Shown here: positions 1 through 11,040 of the stretch, piece by piece
Position numbering within the stretch: the first letter of the stretch is position 1
Layout of the letters: every line of letters starts with the position of its first letter
Assembly: GCA_009760855.2 (NCBI GenBank)
Contig: WPIO01000012.1
Location: 4,484,001-4,548,000 of the forward strand
Direction: 5' to 3'
DNA length: 64,000 nt
Source of the DNA: Cristatella mucedo
Taxonomy: Eukaryota; Bryozoa; Phylactolaemata; Cristatellidae
The notes under the pieces: generated by a model
The model's input: only the letters and a program-made list of their open reading frames with translations
Told to the model about the DNA's origin: nothing
Database searches by the model: none
Program-made: the position numbers and the translations under genes

Positions 1-2813
1 ATTGTTCTTTCGCGAATCGTTAGGCTATAAAATGTACATTTTCTCGCATGGGTCATCGTTTGAATCGGTTGCTATCAGGTCTTCATCCAAGAAAATGCCT
101 CTCACCGTTGTGGTATACCGGCCTCCTTCTGGCTGTCTAAACTTGTTTATAGCGGAGTTTTCAGAGTTCGTAGCTAAAATATTTGTGTGTGACAGGCCGC
201 TACTGATTGTAGGAGACTTCAATATTCACGTTGACAACCCTAGCAACAGCCAGGTCCGCTCATTTCTTGACTGTCTGGAGAATTTCGGTTTGGCCCAACA
301 CGTTAATCATAGCACCCACAACGGTGTCCATATTCTAGATCTTGTGATCACTAAGGATGTCTTCCCCACTGACTTTGTGGTGTGCCCACTGACCCTCTCA
401 GATCATTGTTCGGTCTCGTTTACTGTTCCTGCTCCCTCGTACGTGCAGGGCAATGTCGAATTTTTCAAACGACGTAACTTGCAAAGCATTGACGTGGGCA
501 AGTTTTTCGAAATCTGTTTGTGATGCAGGTCTTCTTGATCTGCATTCAGACTCAACCGGCAGCCTCGATACCCTCACAGATGCAATGAACATGACACTCA
601 GGAGTGCTCTTGACAAGCATGCTCCCGTTCGCTCTATCCGTGTTCAAAGTCGTCGAGATTCCTTTCAATTTACAAAAAAACTCCTTAAGATGCTCCGTGT
701 TAAGCTCAGACTGCAACGTCGTTTCAAGAAATCGGGGTCTCAGGCAGACCTAGTCATTTTTGAAAACTTTCTTCGAGTTTACACCCGAAAGCTCAAAAAA
801 GCAGGGCTTCTTTTTTTATTAGAAAACTGAGTTCCTGCCAGTCGGACACTAAACAGATTTATAAGACAGTAAACCATTTACTGGCCAAGGCTGTCAGGTC
901 TGACTGCCCAGATATTAAGGGCTCAGCCGAAAGTTTTCAGCCTTCTTTACTGAAGAAAATTTGCAAATTCGTGCCTCCATTAAGCCCCCTCCGACCAAAG
1001 CAATCGCCGTTCCTCAACCTGTGACTTTTCTTAAAGGATTCTCTGATGTTTCTGCCTGTGATGTGGCGGCCTTAATAAGGTCTGGCAAAAAGAGCTCGTC
1101 TCCTGAAGACCCTATACCTTCATCTCTGTGGTCTTCACTTGCAGACCAACTTAGCCCTGCCATAACCAAGATTTTTAATGCTTCTTTAGGAAAAGGGATC
1201 GTCCCCAAGTCCTTCAAATCCGCAATCGTTTGACCAATTCTTAAAAAGCCTGGATTAGACACAGAGGTCCTAACAAACTATCGTCCAGTTTCCCTTCTGC
1301 CATTCTTATCAAAGATTCTTGAAAAAATTGTTGCTAAGCAGCTAGTTGAACATATTGAAAATAATGGAATGTCAGAAACATTTCAATCAGGTTTCAAGAG
1401 GCAGCACTCTACCGAAACTGCTCTCCTCCGTGTTAACAATGACATTCTACGTGGCAACGACGACGGGAATGTCACTGCCCTAGCTCTGCTAGATCTGTCT
1501 GCTGCCTTCGACACCATTGATCACGAAGTTCTGCTTGAACGATTGAGAACAACGATCGGTCTGGCAGACGAAGCACTGGCGTGGTTTAAATCATACTTGT
1601 CTGATCGTGTTCAATCCGTGTCGTGTGGGGTTCAGGTCTCAGACATGAGAAGGGTCACCTGTGGAGTCCCTCAAGGGTCTGTACTTGGTCCCTTGCTGTT
1701 CTCCATTTATACGCAACCTCTGGGAAAAGTGATTAAGGCAAATGGAATAGGATATCAATTCCATGCTGACGATACTCAGTTGTATTTGTCATTTAAACCG
1801 TCGGAATCTGCTGCAGCAACTGAGAAACTGATGCCTTGCCGATATTCGATCCTGGTTGTCGGAAAATTTCCTGAAATTAATTGACGATAAAACCGAACTG
1901 CTTCTTATAGGACACCCTAAGCGTGTGGCTGGATTAAAAGGCTTTGCTGTTCTAATAGGCGATATTTTTGTGCGACATTCACCAGGTGCTCGTAATCTAG
2001 GTGTCGTGTTCAACAGCTGCCTCAATTTCAAAAGCTTCATTCAGAAGACTGCCTCTACAGCTAGCCATCACATCCGATCCCTATCCAAGATTAGAAGCTG
2101 TCTCCCACAGTGGCTTCTAAAAAAATTGAACTAGCTCTTTAGTTCTGTCTCGGCTTGATTATTGTAATTCCCTTATGGCTGGGCTACCAAAGAAAGCTAT
2201 AATGCCACTACAGCCGACTATGAATTTGGTTGCAAGGCTGGTCTTCAAGTCCCAGCGGTTTGAGCACGTGTCACTTTTGCTGGAAGAGCTAGGATGGTGG
2301 CCGGTTCAGCAAAAGATACGGAGCAAAGTTCTTATGCTGACCCACAAGGCCCGCCACGGCTTGGCTCCTTCATACCTAGCTGAACTGCTACATCAGTTTC
2401 AGCATGTTCGCACCCTCAGGTCCTGTGTGGACAATAAATTAGCTGTCCCTTTCCTCCGCTTAAAGACAGTTGGCGACAGAAGCTTTAGCTCTGCAGGTCC
2501 TAGACTGTGGAACTCGCTTCCACAATTCTTACGCAACGACATCTACTCTCCAACTGCCGACTATGGCACATCTTTTTCAGTGGTCCTGAACTGCTACTCC
2601 TATGCTACTCACTACTTCAACTGCTCTTCTAACTCTGCTATGCTTCACACTTTCTCTTTGTTGCGTGAGACGAAGTCTGTTGGCTACCGAATGCGTACCG
2701 AAAGCCGCTTAGGCTGTGAGTTTGCTATACAAAACTCTCCTTCGTAACACCCACATGGTCTTTATGACTTTGTGGAGTTACTGACGGAGATACATTTCGT
2801 TACATTACAATGT
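1..2813 (+). mobile_element. LINE family A copy, L2/CR1-like, cut by left window edge
   Basis: Non-LTR retrotransposon that carries part of an APE endonuclease, a whole reverse transcriptase region and the C-terminal domain, in that order. It ends near 2813 after the family signature 'gagttactgacggagata' and a short tail of ACATT-type units. The same tail appears as five perfect TAATG units on the mirror copy at 60305. The RT block 'GVPQGSVLGPLLF' followed by 'ADDTQLYLSF' is typical of the L2/CR1 group. The endonuclease starts inside its domain, so the element extends beyond the window. Several frameshifts and stops make it inactive. Clade assignment is from motif memory and not from a tree. 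Confidence 0.93.
2..2747 (+). pseudogene. broken LINE A endonuclease/reverse transcriptase
   Basis: The protein is spread over several frames. Endonuclease C-terminal half lies at 2-523 ('VVYRPPSG', 'GDFNIHVD', 'SDHCSVSF'). The linker lies at 453-830. The RT N-terminal part is at 961-1231 and ends in TGA. RT fingers and palm are at about 1260-1860, and the C-terminal domain at 1856-2134 and 2175-2747. RT motif A 'DLSAAFDTIDH' and motif B are intact. Motif C reads HADD where YADD is expected, so a catalytic-site neighbour is changed. Frameshifts near 520, 830, 1860 and 2135 and the stop at 1231 separate the pieces. It would nick target DNA and prime reverse transcription if intact; it is dead here. 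Confidence 0.9.
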
Positions 2814-5348
2814 AGGGCTGGAACTAAGGGCCTGGATCCAAAGATGCGAGTACCTCAGCTCCACGATAAAGCCACAGACTAAATACAGTATGGCAGCAAC
2901 CATTTTATAGGGACAGTCAAAAGTAACATAAGCATGATGGACTGAATGATACATTATTGATGAAATGTAAACCATCGTTGACGTTACCCTTTTAAAAGCT
3001 TCATATTCTTGCAGCTCATTGCTGCTCAAGTTCCCCACGAGCTGGGATTGATCGTAATGACGAGATAATGAACAAGTTTAGCTGAAAGTGTATGCATTAA
3101 AACCTAAATACTCTTCGAAGTAATCTCGAGCTTTTTCGTAAAACACAGATGCTTGCCTCATATAGTGGCAATAGTCTCGTTCGTAGAAAATCGTACAATT
3201 ACTGCTCACAAGCCTCGGTTTATTTAGGCCATCTAACGAGCATCAATCGCCGAGCTTGTTTGGTCCTGCTGTTAAGAAGATCGCCCCAATCAAGATGTGG
3301 CTGGGGTCGTGGGCTCGAGCCCCGAGGCATATATGAAGCACCTGAATACAGATTAAGCTCTATTGAGGCGCTATATACATAAATTATATTTATATATCAA
3401 TCCGTTCAACTTCAGTGCCCAAGCTCGTGGTTCGTAATCGATATTCGGTGGTCAAGAGATTATTTCTTACTGAAGGCTTAGTGGTCCAGCTTCAATTTAA
3501 GAATCATGGACACAATTTAATTGGTAGAGTGATTTCTGAGCTGGAAATAAAATCTAATTACCTTGATGTTAAAGCTCCGTTAGTTGTGTCAGCAAAAACT
3601 AGTAGTTTTCAGGTCACATATAAATACATCCTAGCATCCATCCTGTTGCTTAAGTTCACTGGCATTTTAGTACTATGCTGCTTACACACAGTGCTTAGGC
3701 AAAGACATTTATGTGTAGTCATTGCATACGCTGAGTATATGTAACAGATCGAGCCGTTGGTGCGTTTTTACTGTTAGTTTGATAGTAGTGTGGGTCAATT
3801 GATGAATATATAGAGAGTTAAAAGCAGACATTTCTTGCAATTACAACGAGGGATCTATTTTGTCTTACACCTTTAAGAATTTTTTGTAAAACCAAGCTAG
3901 ATGTAATCAATTCGATCACTACTGAGGAATACAGTTTTTCAGAAGGAAATTATAACACGTAGTATTCTGGGATTCGAAACTCTAAAAATTACTTTGAAAT
4001 TTGCTAATATATAAGATCTCAATTGTCTCGGTAGCCGTATTGTATCTATTTTAGATCCTATACTAATTTTGATGGAAGGTTCAAAGTTTATCCAAGCCCA
4101 ATAGCTGTATGACGACAGGTTTTCGGGGTGATACTTACCTACTTTATCGTATGTGCAACTCTTACCAATTATGCATACAAGTACCTAATTTGTTACAGGT
4201 TTAGGGAAAAAACTACTTTTAGCGCCAGCATCCTCAGAAATACAAATGTTTTTGTTGCAAGTGGCTAAATTTTGCTTATTCAAGTTGATGGTTAATGACT
4301 AGAGACGGATCAACCACACACAAGTAAATATCAAAGTGTGTACACAATGTTTAAGGGTTCAATCCTAAATACACTCTGGCTTTCATTTTAACCTGAAAAT
4401 CGGGAATATATAACAGCACACAGCCGTCTTTGATAGGATCAAGCACTGAGCTGATGCTATCATACAGAGCCAAAACCTGAAGACCGAAATTCAAATGGTC
4501 AATGTCGGCTAATGGGACATCGTGTTGATGTAGTGGCAGAACCCCAATTAATGGCTGTCGCCCAGCATACAGTGGAAGTTACAGAACTTGATTTCTTCTA
4601 AACGTCATTGCATGTCGTACCATAGCAAGTCCGAACATTTCCGGCTGGTCGCCTTCATTAATCAGTCACTGATCTTGTTTTCTTCAAAGTACGGCAATTC
4701 AACCAGATTTTTTATTTCCCCTTAAGATAGTTGTTGTATAAGTAAAAATACCTTTAAAAAAATATCTGTCACTATCGGGCTACCGTCGCAATATAGTCGG
4801 TGCAAAGATTGCAGGTGATAATAAATTTAGTCTTCTCTACAATAAGCATATTTTAATTTCGATTACCTTTGCGTGCATCAATTCTTCTGAAAATGCCTAA
4901 TTTATTAGGTACATGAGAACGGATTGCTCAATTACAAAATGCACAAAATATTCGTGAAGATTGTCACAAATCTGATTCATTACTTGGTCGTAGCCAAAGG
5001 TAGAGAAATCGCTCTTTGCGACCAAGTTCTGCAGAGGAACTCGCTCATTGCTTGCAGCAAGTTTGGTGATGGCCATCACAGATCTTCTGCAGCAAAATTA
5101 ACAGGGCTTGATGATTCTACCTTTACCTTTATTTTATGCTGTCCACAGGGACAGCTGTTCATAGAAAGTGTTCATAAATCAACAGGGGTTTTGCTGTGTA
5201 TGTCTCAAGACCACAGTGCATGTAAATAGGATTGGTGAGTAACCGGACTTAAGTAGGCTTACTGGATTGTGTTCTTTCTTGACTAACTCATGCAACTGTT
5301 GGCTGAATCCGCTCCACAGCCATTGTGCCAGACGATTTAACCTTGACC
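2814..5348. other. intergenic, no gene recognised
   Basis: Open frames of 60-109 codons occur (for example 3415-3744 plus and 4924-5229 plus). None has a recognisable domain or convincing splice signals. A tRNA-like fragment is listed separately at 3255-3345. The rest is AT-rich sequence without repeats I could match inside the window. Confidence 0.6.
3255..3345 (+). repeat. possible tRNA-derived SINE remnant
   Basis: A GC-rich patch in AT-rich surroundings contains 'gtcgtgggctcgagcccc', which resembles a tRNA T-arm or pol III B box in which the C-rich side still pairs. No good A box or acceptor stem was found. It shares the 'gtcgtggg(t/c)tcga' core with the patch at 19120. A chance match is possible. 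Confidence 0.25.
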
Positions 5349-5627
5349 TGCAGTGCATCACTGACTGAGTCGGGGGGACCGGCTATCCTTCGAGCTGCCG
5401 ACAACAGCCGATTGCCTGTATATAGGCCAATAGACCGCTGCCAAGGCCACCTCAGCCAATAGCATTCATTCAGGACTAGTATATATTGGACACACTTGTT
5501 TGTTCTTTGTCCATGTTTCCCTATTTGGATACGGTCCACGTTAAGTTTGTTGGCTGCGGTAATAAACTACCGTAATTGTATCGACAATTGACTGGTGAAT
5601 GGCTTCACGGCAGCACTGCCTCTCACA
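5349..5627 (+). repeat. copia 5' LTR
   Basis: Direct repeat of the segment ending at 8276. Clear similarity runs from about 5390 to 5627 and includes 'aggactagtatatattgga', 'atttggatacggtccacgtt' and 'ggtgaatggcttcacggcag'. The end is firm: CACA, followed at once by the primer site. The outer start is uncertain because similarity fades before 5390. 'tatatatt' around 5480 and 'aataaa' near 5562 could be TATA-like and polyadenylation signals. Confidence 0.88.
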
Positions 5628-5642
5628 GGTTACGGGCCCAGC
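5628..5642 (+). promoter_or_regulatory. copia primer-binding site, tRNA-iMet half type
   Basis: 'ggttacgggcccagc' directly abuts the left LTR. Animal initiator tRNA-Met has GCTGGGCCCATAACC across its anticodon stem and loop, whose complement matches here at 14 of 15 positions. Drosophila copia is known to prime from the 5' half of initiator tRNA cut in the anticodon loop; this site suggests the same mode. Confidence 0.85.
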
Positions 5643-5764
5643 TTTCACTGGCGTCGTTGGTCTGGAGAAGTTTATGGGTGAAAACTGTCAGCTGTGAAGT
5701 ACTCAGGCAAAATTCTACTTCAGCGCCTACGACCTGTGGAGTGTCGTAAACGGCGACGAGGGAC

Positions 5765-6288
5765 GGCCCTCGGAAGTCGCATCTCTTACCTGTAAGAGCT
5801 GCAAAAAAGAGGAAGAAGATTATGTTAACGCACAGCGAAAACTTGACTTGCGCACGGCCAAGGCTTGGTCTGTGCTCGTCGTGGCGGTCTCGGATTACGT
5901 GCTCATGAGGTCGGGTATTGGAACCTTGGCAACAGCTTCGGAGGCGTGGTGGAAGGTGGATGCCATATACGCTTCCAGAATGCTGATGAGTAGGCTACTC
6001 CTACATCAGAAGCTGGCATCTATCCGGGTGGCAGAAGGTGACGATGTAAAAAATTATGCAAGCGAGATTTTTAAATCAATTGCAAATTTGCTTCAAGCCG
6101 CAGGAGACACTATTCCGGAGGAACAGATTGTTCTACCCATGCTTAATGGGCTACCGGAGTCTTGGCAGCCGCTGATAATGGCCCTTGAAGCAAGGGACAT
6201 GGTCGACTTAAAGCTTGACTTTGTCCAGAGTAGGCTGATGCATGAACTCTGTGGCGGCAAAATCGGCCATCCCTTGACGAGGGCATGA
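5765..6288 (+). pseudogene. copia gag (capsid region)
   Basis: An open frame of at least 146 codons shows the copia gag (UBN2-like) pattern: 'AWSVLVVAVSDYVL', then 'ASEAWWKVDAIYASR', 'LHQKLASIRVAEGDDV' and 'MLNGLPESWQPLIMAL'. Gag would form the particle that packages the element RNA. The frame closes at 6288 ahead of the zinc knuckle, which lies in another frame, so the natural gag-pol fusion is broken. Codons upstream of 5848 stay open in the same frame, so the original start lay further 5'. Confidence 0.85.
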
Positions 6289-6603
6289 GAGGGCTGGCTC
6301 TTGTGGCTTCGAATGAAACCTGGAAAGCCAGTAAAGCGGTTTCGCCTACCACTCATGGCAAGCAGCAAACTTTCAAGTTTTCTGGTAAGTTCCACTATTG
6401 CGTAGTTGGTGGGCCACAAGGCCTCACAATGCTACAAAAGAAAACGAGACAACAAGGCCAAATCATATGCCAATACAGCAGCGAAGGACTCCTTCGTTTT
6501 CACTGCCGACTCGACTATCTGCCAGCTTCTATCACAGCTGGAATGGGTAATTGACTCTGGAGCCACGCCGCATATGTGCAACGAGCCCGAGCTCTTTACA
6601 TAG
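6285..6603 (+). pseudogene. copia zinc knuckle and aspartic protease remnant
   Basis: A CCHC knuckle is split by a frameshift: cysteines around 6398-6405 lie in one frame and 'GHKASQCYKRKR' continues in another from 6406. The protease active site 'WVIDSGATPHMC' follows at about 6545, with the D-S-G-A catalytic motif intact, and the frame ends in TAG at 6601. Copia proteases are part of one gag-pol chain and cut it. Here frameshift and stop prevent that. Confidence 0.85.
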
Positions 6604-7177
6604 TGCGAGAAAATTGCTCGCAGTGTCGTGGTGGGTGACGGTGAAGTACTTGAAGCGATCGGCATGGGCATGGTGCGTATTCAGCTGCATGTACGTACTG
6701 CATGGTGGGAAGCCGAACTTCGAGATGTTTTGCTCGTACTCAAACTCGCCAAGAACCTTTTTTCTTTGAGCCAATGCGTCCTAAGAGGCTGTAAGGTTGA
6801 GTTTGATGGTGATCATGTGTCTTTCACCAACCATGAGTCAACGGACGTGGCTGCTGCAGGCGTAAGACAAGGGAGACTTTTCTACCTGCTAGGTACCTCT
6901 ATGAGACAGCAAACTGTATCGGCTGCTCACGCATGCAAATCAGATGAATCTTTTCAGCTTTGGCACCAGCGGTACGGCCATATCTCAGGTGGGAGCCTGG
7001 ACATGCTTAAAACTAAAGGCATGGTTGCGGACTAGACTTCAAGTCTAACCACACGGACCTCAACTTCTGCCAAGCCTGCACCGAAGGAAAGCAGCATGCC
7101 AACCCTATCCCAAGGTGTGAAGCAGTGCCAAAGAGTCTGAATTACTTGCTCTCATACACACCGACGTTTCAGGTCCT
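6604..7177 (+). pseudogene. copia protease C-terminus and GAG-pre-integrase domain
   Basis: The frame 6628-7035 carries the end of the protease ('LRDVLLVLKLAKNLFSLSQ') and the pre-integrase signature 'LWHQRYGHISGGSLDML', whose H-H pair belongs to the HHCC zinc site. After a stop at 7033 the C-C half 'FCQACTEGKQHANP' continues to about 7110, and 'HTDVSGPM', with the first integrase aspartate, lies at about 7158-7181 after another shift. Confidence 0.85.
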
Positions 7178-7511
7178 ATGAAGATAGCTTCAAAGAACGG
7201 CTGTCTTTTCTTAGTGGCATTTATTGATGATGCCTCGCGTTATGCAAAGGAATACTTCATGCGTCACAAGGATAAAGTGACAGCAATTTTCAAGGAATGC
7301 CAAGCTGTAGTTCAAAAATTTTGCAGTAAACCTATGAAGAAGCTTCGTTCGGACAATTGCAGTGCGCACATGTCTCATGAGATACTCGCCATAATGAAAG
7401 ATGCTAATATTACTCACCAACGAACCGCACCCTATACACCACAGCAGAATGGCATGGCTGAACGCAGCCACAGAACAATCACTGAGATGTCAAGGTCAAT
7501 GCTATCATGCT

Positions 7512-7547
<36 letters not shown>

Positions 7548-8007
7548 ATATATAATAATAATAATAATAAAATAAATTATAATAATGTAATATATATATA
7601 TATATATATAATATATATATAATATATAATATATAATATAATATAATATAATGCTAATCATGCTCCTTTACCTCTGAAGTTCTGGCCTGATGCAGTTGCA
7701 ATGGCTGTGTACATCAAGAATCATAGCACTCACAAGGCGATACCCGGTAAGACACCCGAGGAGGCTTGGAGTGGTGCAAAGCCTGACGTGTCTCATGTCC
7801 GTCCTCTTTGGCTGCAGGGCATATGCAATGATCCCAGCACACTTGCGGTCTAAACTTGACCCAAAGTCAAAACGCTCTATTTGTCTTGACTCTAATCATG
7901 ATTCTGGATCAAAGAGCTATCGGTTGTACGACCCTAAAACGCAGCGAATGTTAAGTAGTCGTGGCGTTCTTTTTGACGAAGTTTTTACAGCGCCATGGGA
8001 GGATACT
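7150..8007 (+). pseudogene. copia integrase core, interrupted
   Basis: The D-D-E catalytic triad can be placed: D in 'HTDVSGP' near 7160, D in 'KKLRSDN' near 7350 and E in 'NGMAERSHRT' near 7460. A TA-rich block at 7515-7650 breaks the core after 'MSRSMLSC'. The copia-type continuation resumes as 'PLKFWPDAVAMAVYIKN' (about 7671) and, after a shift, 'CRAYAMIPAHLRSKLDPKSK' and 'SYRLYDPKTQRMLSSRGVLF' (to about 7975). Integrase would insert the cDNA. What normally follows, reverse transcriptase and RNase H, is missing. Confidence 0.87.
7507..7658. repeat. TA-rich insertion inside copia integrase
   Basis: About 136 bp of (TA)n and TAA/TAAA runs lie between two copies of 'atgctaat' (7507-7514 and 7651-7658). 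The repeat copies sit exactly at the break in the integrase reading, so the block looks like an insertion with an 8-bp duplication that expanded later. Simple slippage is an alternative. Confidence 0.8.
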
Positions 8008-8276
8008 GTGCAGCACCTCGAAAAAGCAACAATTCTTGGAGCTGCAGACTACTGCTGATTGACTGTACGTAGGCCAATAGACCCTGCCATTGCCACCTCA
8101 GCCAATAGCATTCAATCAGGACTAGTATATATTGGACCCGCTTGTTGTTTGTTCTTTGTCCGTGCTTCCGTATTTGGATACGGTCCACGTTATGTTTGTT
8201 GGCTGCGGTAATAAACTAATATGATTTTCTTGACCATTGACTGGTGAATGGCTTCACGGCAGCACTGCGTCGCACA
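8008..8276 (+). repeat. copia 3' LTR
   Basis: It matches the 5' LTR from about 8038 to 8276, with small indels, and ends in the same CGGCAGCACTG...CACA sequence. The last polyprotein frame (7690-8058) runs about 50 bases into it. 'cgccatgggagga' just before it could be the polypurine tract. Confidence 0.87.
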
Positions 8277-8728
8277 GTAACTGTGGAGAACTTAAGTCTT
8301 TTTAAAACAATTCACTGAGCAATAATGGCAGCTTGTGAGAAAACTTCTTCCGTTGCCATAATCAAGGTTACAAGAATACGACGAATGTTTGACTGGCAGC
8401 CTGCAAGGGCAGAGAAATACACTGGCTTCATTTTTATAAATCCCGATGTGGCTTATTTAACAGAATAACAATTGCTAACTGAACTTCAAAATGATGAACT
8501 AGCAACGTTAATAGGGAGTCATATCAATACAATACGAGGCATGTTGTTGTATTGCTGCATATGAGACCTAATCGACAAAATTGCTAATTGAAAGTCGCAT
8601 TCCTACTGTAAATAAGACGCACTGCCAAAAACACCCATACTTATTCTGTAAATGAGAGGCTGGACTTTAAACTAGATTGTGCTTTTAAATGTACATCGAA
8701 TAAATAAATAGTGAAAATATTGTAACGC
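8277..8728. other. intergenic, nothing recognised
   Basis: AT-rich sequence between the copia 3' LTR and the SET remnant. No open frame longer than 60 codons and no repeat matching the rest of the window. Confidence 0.6.
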
Positions 8729-9465
8729 TCATAAAAACTCGGAGAAATAATACCTCTTCACCTTAGCTGTTTTCCCAATTGAATCGCTCTTGGGCAAAGA
8801 TGGCCATTCATGGGCAGCGGCCCTTGAATGATCTGCGACAGTACATTTAGCCTGCAAGTTGGGTTTGCAGATGTTCTTTATAAACCCCAAGACAATACCT
8901 TTTGATGTAGCGTCAGTGCAAATGACAAAGCTCTTCAAAATTGTGCGTATTTCATACTGCATCGAAGGTATTTTATCATCTTACGCCAAGCTTTGCCGTT
9001 GCCTTTGACCACCACTTGCACTGACTTCGTTCTGGCCAAGCGTATACGAGCCTGGTAACATCTCAATATTGGTGCAAGTCTGTAAAATTTCAGCGTAATC
9101 GCAGACTAATGATCCGACTGCAATGTCTTCCATGGCTCGCACTTTCCATCCACAATTGGTAATCTTGAGTATCGGAAGGCTGTATCTAAAAGGTGGTGCA
9201 ACACACTGGTATAACCATGGAACAATCTTACCTCACCCATTCACCAAAGAGAAGCATGCTATATTGCATGGCATACTGACTAAGCCTTCTGTAAGTTCTA
9301 GCCTGAGTTCCAACGATTAACTAAAATAAGTCCTCAGCTTGAAATCAGCACCCTGCAAGTCCTTTAGTTGCCAGCAATCTCACCGCATTTCCTTCTGGAT
9401 GAGACGATTGTGGCACGCTTCCGTGCTGGAGCATTTCTTTGAGTGCTCATCGATGAGGTTAGGAG
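8729..9465 (-). pseudogene. pre-SET/SET histone lysine methyltransferase remnant (SUV39/G9a type)
   Basis: Three segments on the minus strand line up with the pre-SET and SET domains of H3K9-type methyltransferases. Segment 1 (9465-9384): 'PNLIDEHSKKCSSTEACHNR' then 'LIQKEM', with donor 'gtgaga'. Segment 2 (9185 to about 9080): begins after acceptor 'ccttttag' and reads 'YSLPILKITNCGWKVRAMED' then 'IAVGSLVCDYAEIL'. The two join in phase through an Arg codon. Segment 3 (about 8940-8790): 'CTDATSKGIVLGFIKNICKP' then 'NLQAKC'. Intact relatives would read GNVxRFINHSC here, so the NHS motif of the cofactor pocket has become KNI, and the GEIL glycine is gone. Two of the usual pre-SET cysteines are H and S. 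The middle SET part has a stop. These losses point to a dead or dying gene. Confidence 0.72.
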
Positions 9466-11040
9466 CTTTATTGTTAATTCGTCCTATTAGATTCTTCCGA
9501 CAAAGATCACAGAAAAAACTAAGTTTGGATTTGTAATTTCCAACGATCAAGCAATACTAGCAAGTACATTTTAATCGTGATTGTATTCAGTAGTAAGCAT
9601 TCCTGAGTTTTAGTTTCTTTCCTATGACCCAACTTAGCATGCAGGCTCTGAAAAGCCGCAAGTTTCAGAGCTACTTTACCTAACCGGTAAGAAAATCTCA
9701 AGCATCTTAGCCAAGCAGGCTTGTTCTTCAGTTTTTCCTTGGTCTTGTTTTGAGAAACCTCTATGGGACACTATTTAAAGTTCTGAAGCAACGATTACTC
9801 GTTCTGCTCATTGACCCAGCCTACAGCACCACCTTCCATTCCCCTGGAAACATGCCTGGAAGATAGGAGCACCGTGTTAAAATGACTAAAAACGAGGAAA
9901 ATTGAGAATGCAGATATGAATGCAAAATTACACTGGACATTAAATGTTTATGAAAATCGTGCTACTGAAAAGATTTGATCATGTTCTATGAATTGTTTTG
10001 CGCTTAACCCATAGTTGATTGATAAACTACAAGATTAGCACTACGTTATTGCAAACTGCATTAAAATTATGGCGAACATCACAAAATATAACACAGTAAC
10101 AACAGGGTGGTGATTAATACTTTTAAAAACAAAGTCACAGACAGCTTCATAAATTTCTTCGCCGGTCTGTAGTTCAGCTGTTTTGAAGCATCCCTAGCGA
10201 TAGTATCACAGTGTTCCGCTAGCACTGTAGTGGGCCATTTCCCTGGTATCTCACTGTCTTCAATCTTTTCCATTTTCAGCCGAGTTCCTGATATTGCATT
10301 TTTTACTTCTTTATATTGTAATCGTTAACTTCTTCTTTTTACATAAATTACTTTTACTAGCTGGGCCGCAATCAGTGTTCATACAACACTGACTAGTACT
10401 TTTGCGAGTGAAGCGAAGACCGGCTAGCAGTTGCAAGTCAAGCTAGGCACACCAAAGTATGCTAAACCACCAAATTAGGCTAACACAGAGCACTCAAGCC
10501 TGCTGTTCATTGCTAAATACTCGTGCGATAACGTAAAGGAAGAGTTCGCACTGACACTGGTCATTTGCATACGCTCCTGCCAAACAGATCGCTATTCGGG
10601 GAAGCCGGTCGTGAGCCGCGGGAGCCGTGAGCCTTAGTGGTGGCAAGGCCCTAGCACAATCTGCAAGCAATCGTTGACGGAAAGGAAGCTCAACTCTAGA
10701 ACAAGAGGCGACACACCTTTACTGGCGCAGCTGCTAAACTTTGTGAAAATTTCACTACCGGCGAAGAACAACTGTAGGAAAGCTTTCTTGGTAGCTAAGC
10801 GGTTTTTTGTCATTATCACCAAGATAAATAACGCAACGGATAATAAATGCTATCACTTCCTTGCTCGGCTGTAAGCATATTGCACACAGGATTATTATCT
10901 TGCGAGTTTACCATCACCCGTCAACTCGCTGCTGCACTGATCCCAAATAAAACATGTGCTGCCATGCTATTTTCGATAAGGGTGCAACTGGTGGTTTGTA
11001 GCCAAATATATCTGTAAGTTTACAAAACGTTTAATAGTTC
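9466..11040. other. intergenic or intron, mostly featureless
   Basis: Apart from the candidate exon at 10139-10287, no recognisable coding, RNA or repeat sequence. The frames at 10634-10874 overlap on both strands and look accidental. Confidence 0.55.
10139..10287 (-). CDS. possible exon, unknown protein
   Basis: A minus-strand segment starts after 'aatatcag' and can end at 'gctgtct|gtgact'. It reads 49 codons, including 'KMEKIEDSEIPGKWPTTV' and 'IARDASKQLNYRPAKKFM'. It lies upstream of the SET remnant on the same strand and could belong to it, but its end phase (0) does not fit the pre-SET segment directly. No domain recognised. Confidence 0.35.

Larger units (their letters stand above)
5349..8276 (+). 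mobile_element. Ty1/copia LTR retrotransposon, internally deleted
   Basis: Two similar LTRs flank a 2.4-kb interior with gag, zinc knuckle, aspartic protease, GAG-pre-integrase and integrase segments in the order seen only in copia elements. A primer site complementary to the anticodon region of initiator tRNA-Met follows the left LTR directly. The polyprotein stops just after the conserved 'GVLFDE' segment that follows integrase and runs into the right LTR. Reverse transcriptase and RNase H are absent. The element is therefore non-autonomous, besides having frameshifts in what remains. LTRs differ at many positions, so the insertion is not recent. I could not find a convincing target-site duplication. 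Confidence 0.92.

Noticed and set aside
7401-7661. Ile/Tyr-repeat proteins in both strands
   Set aside because: They are translations of the TA microsatellite inside copia and not genes.
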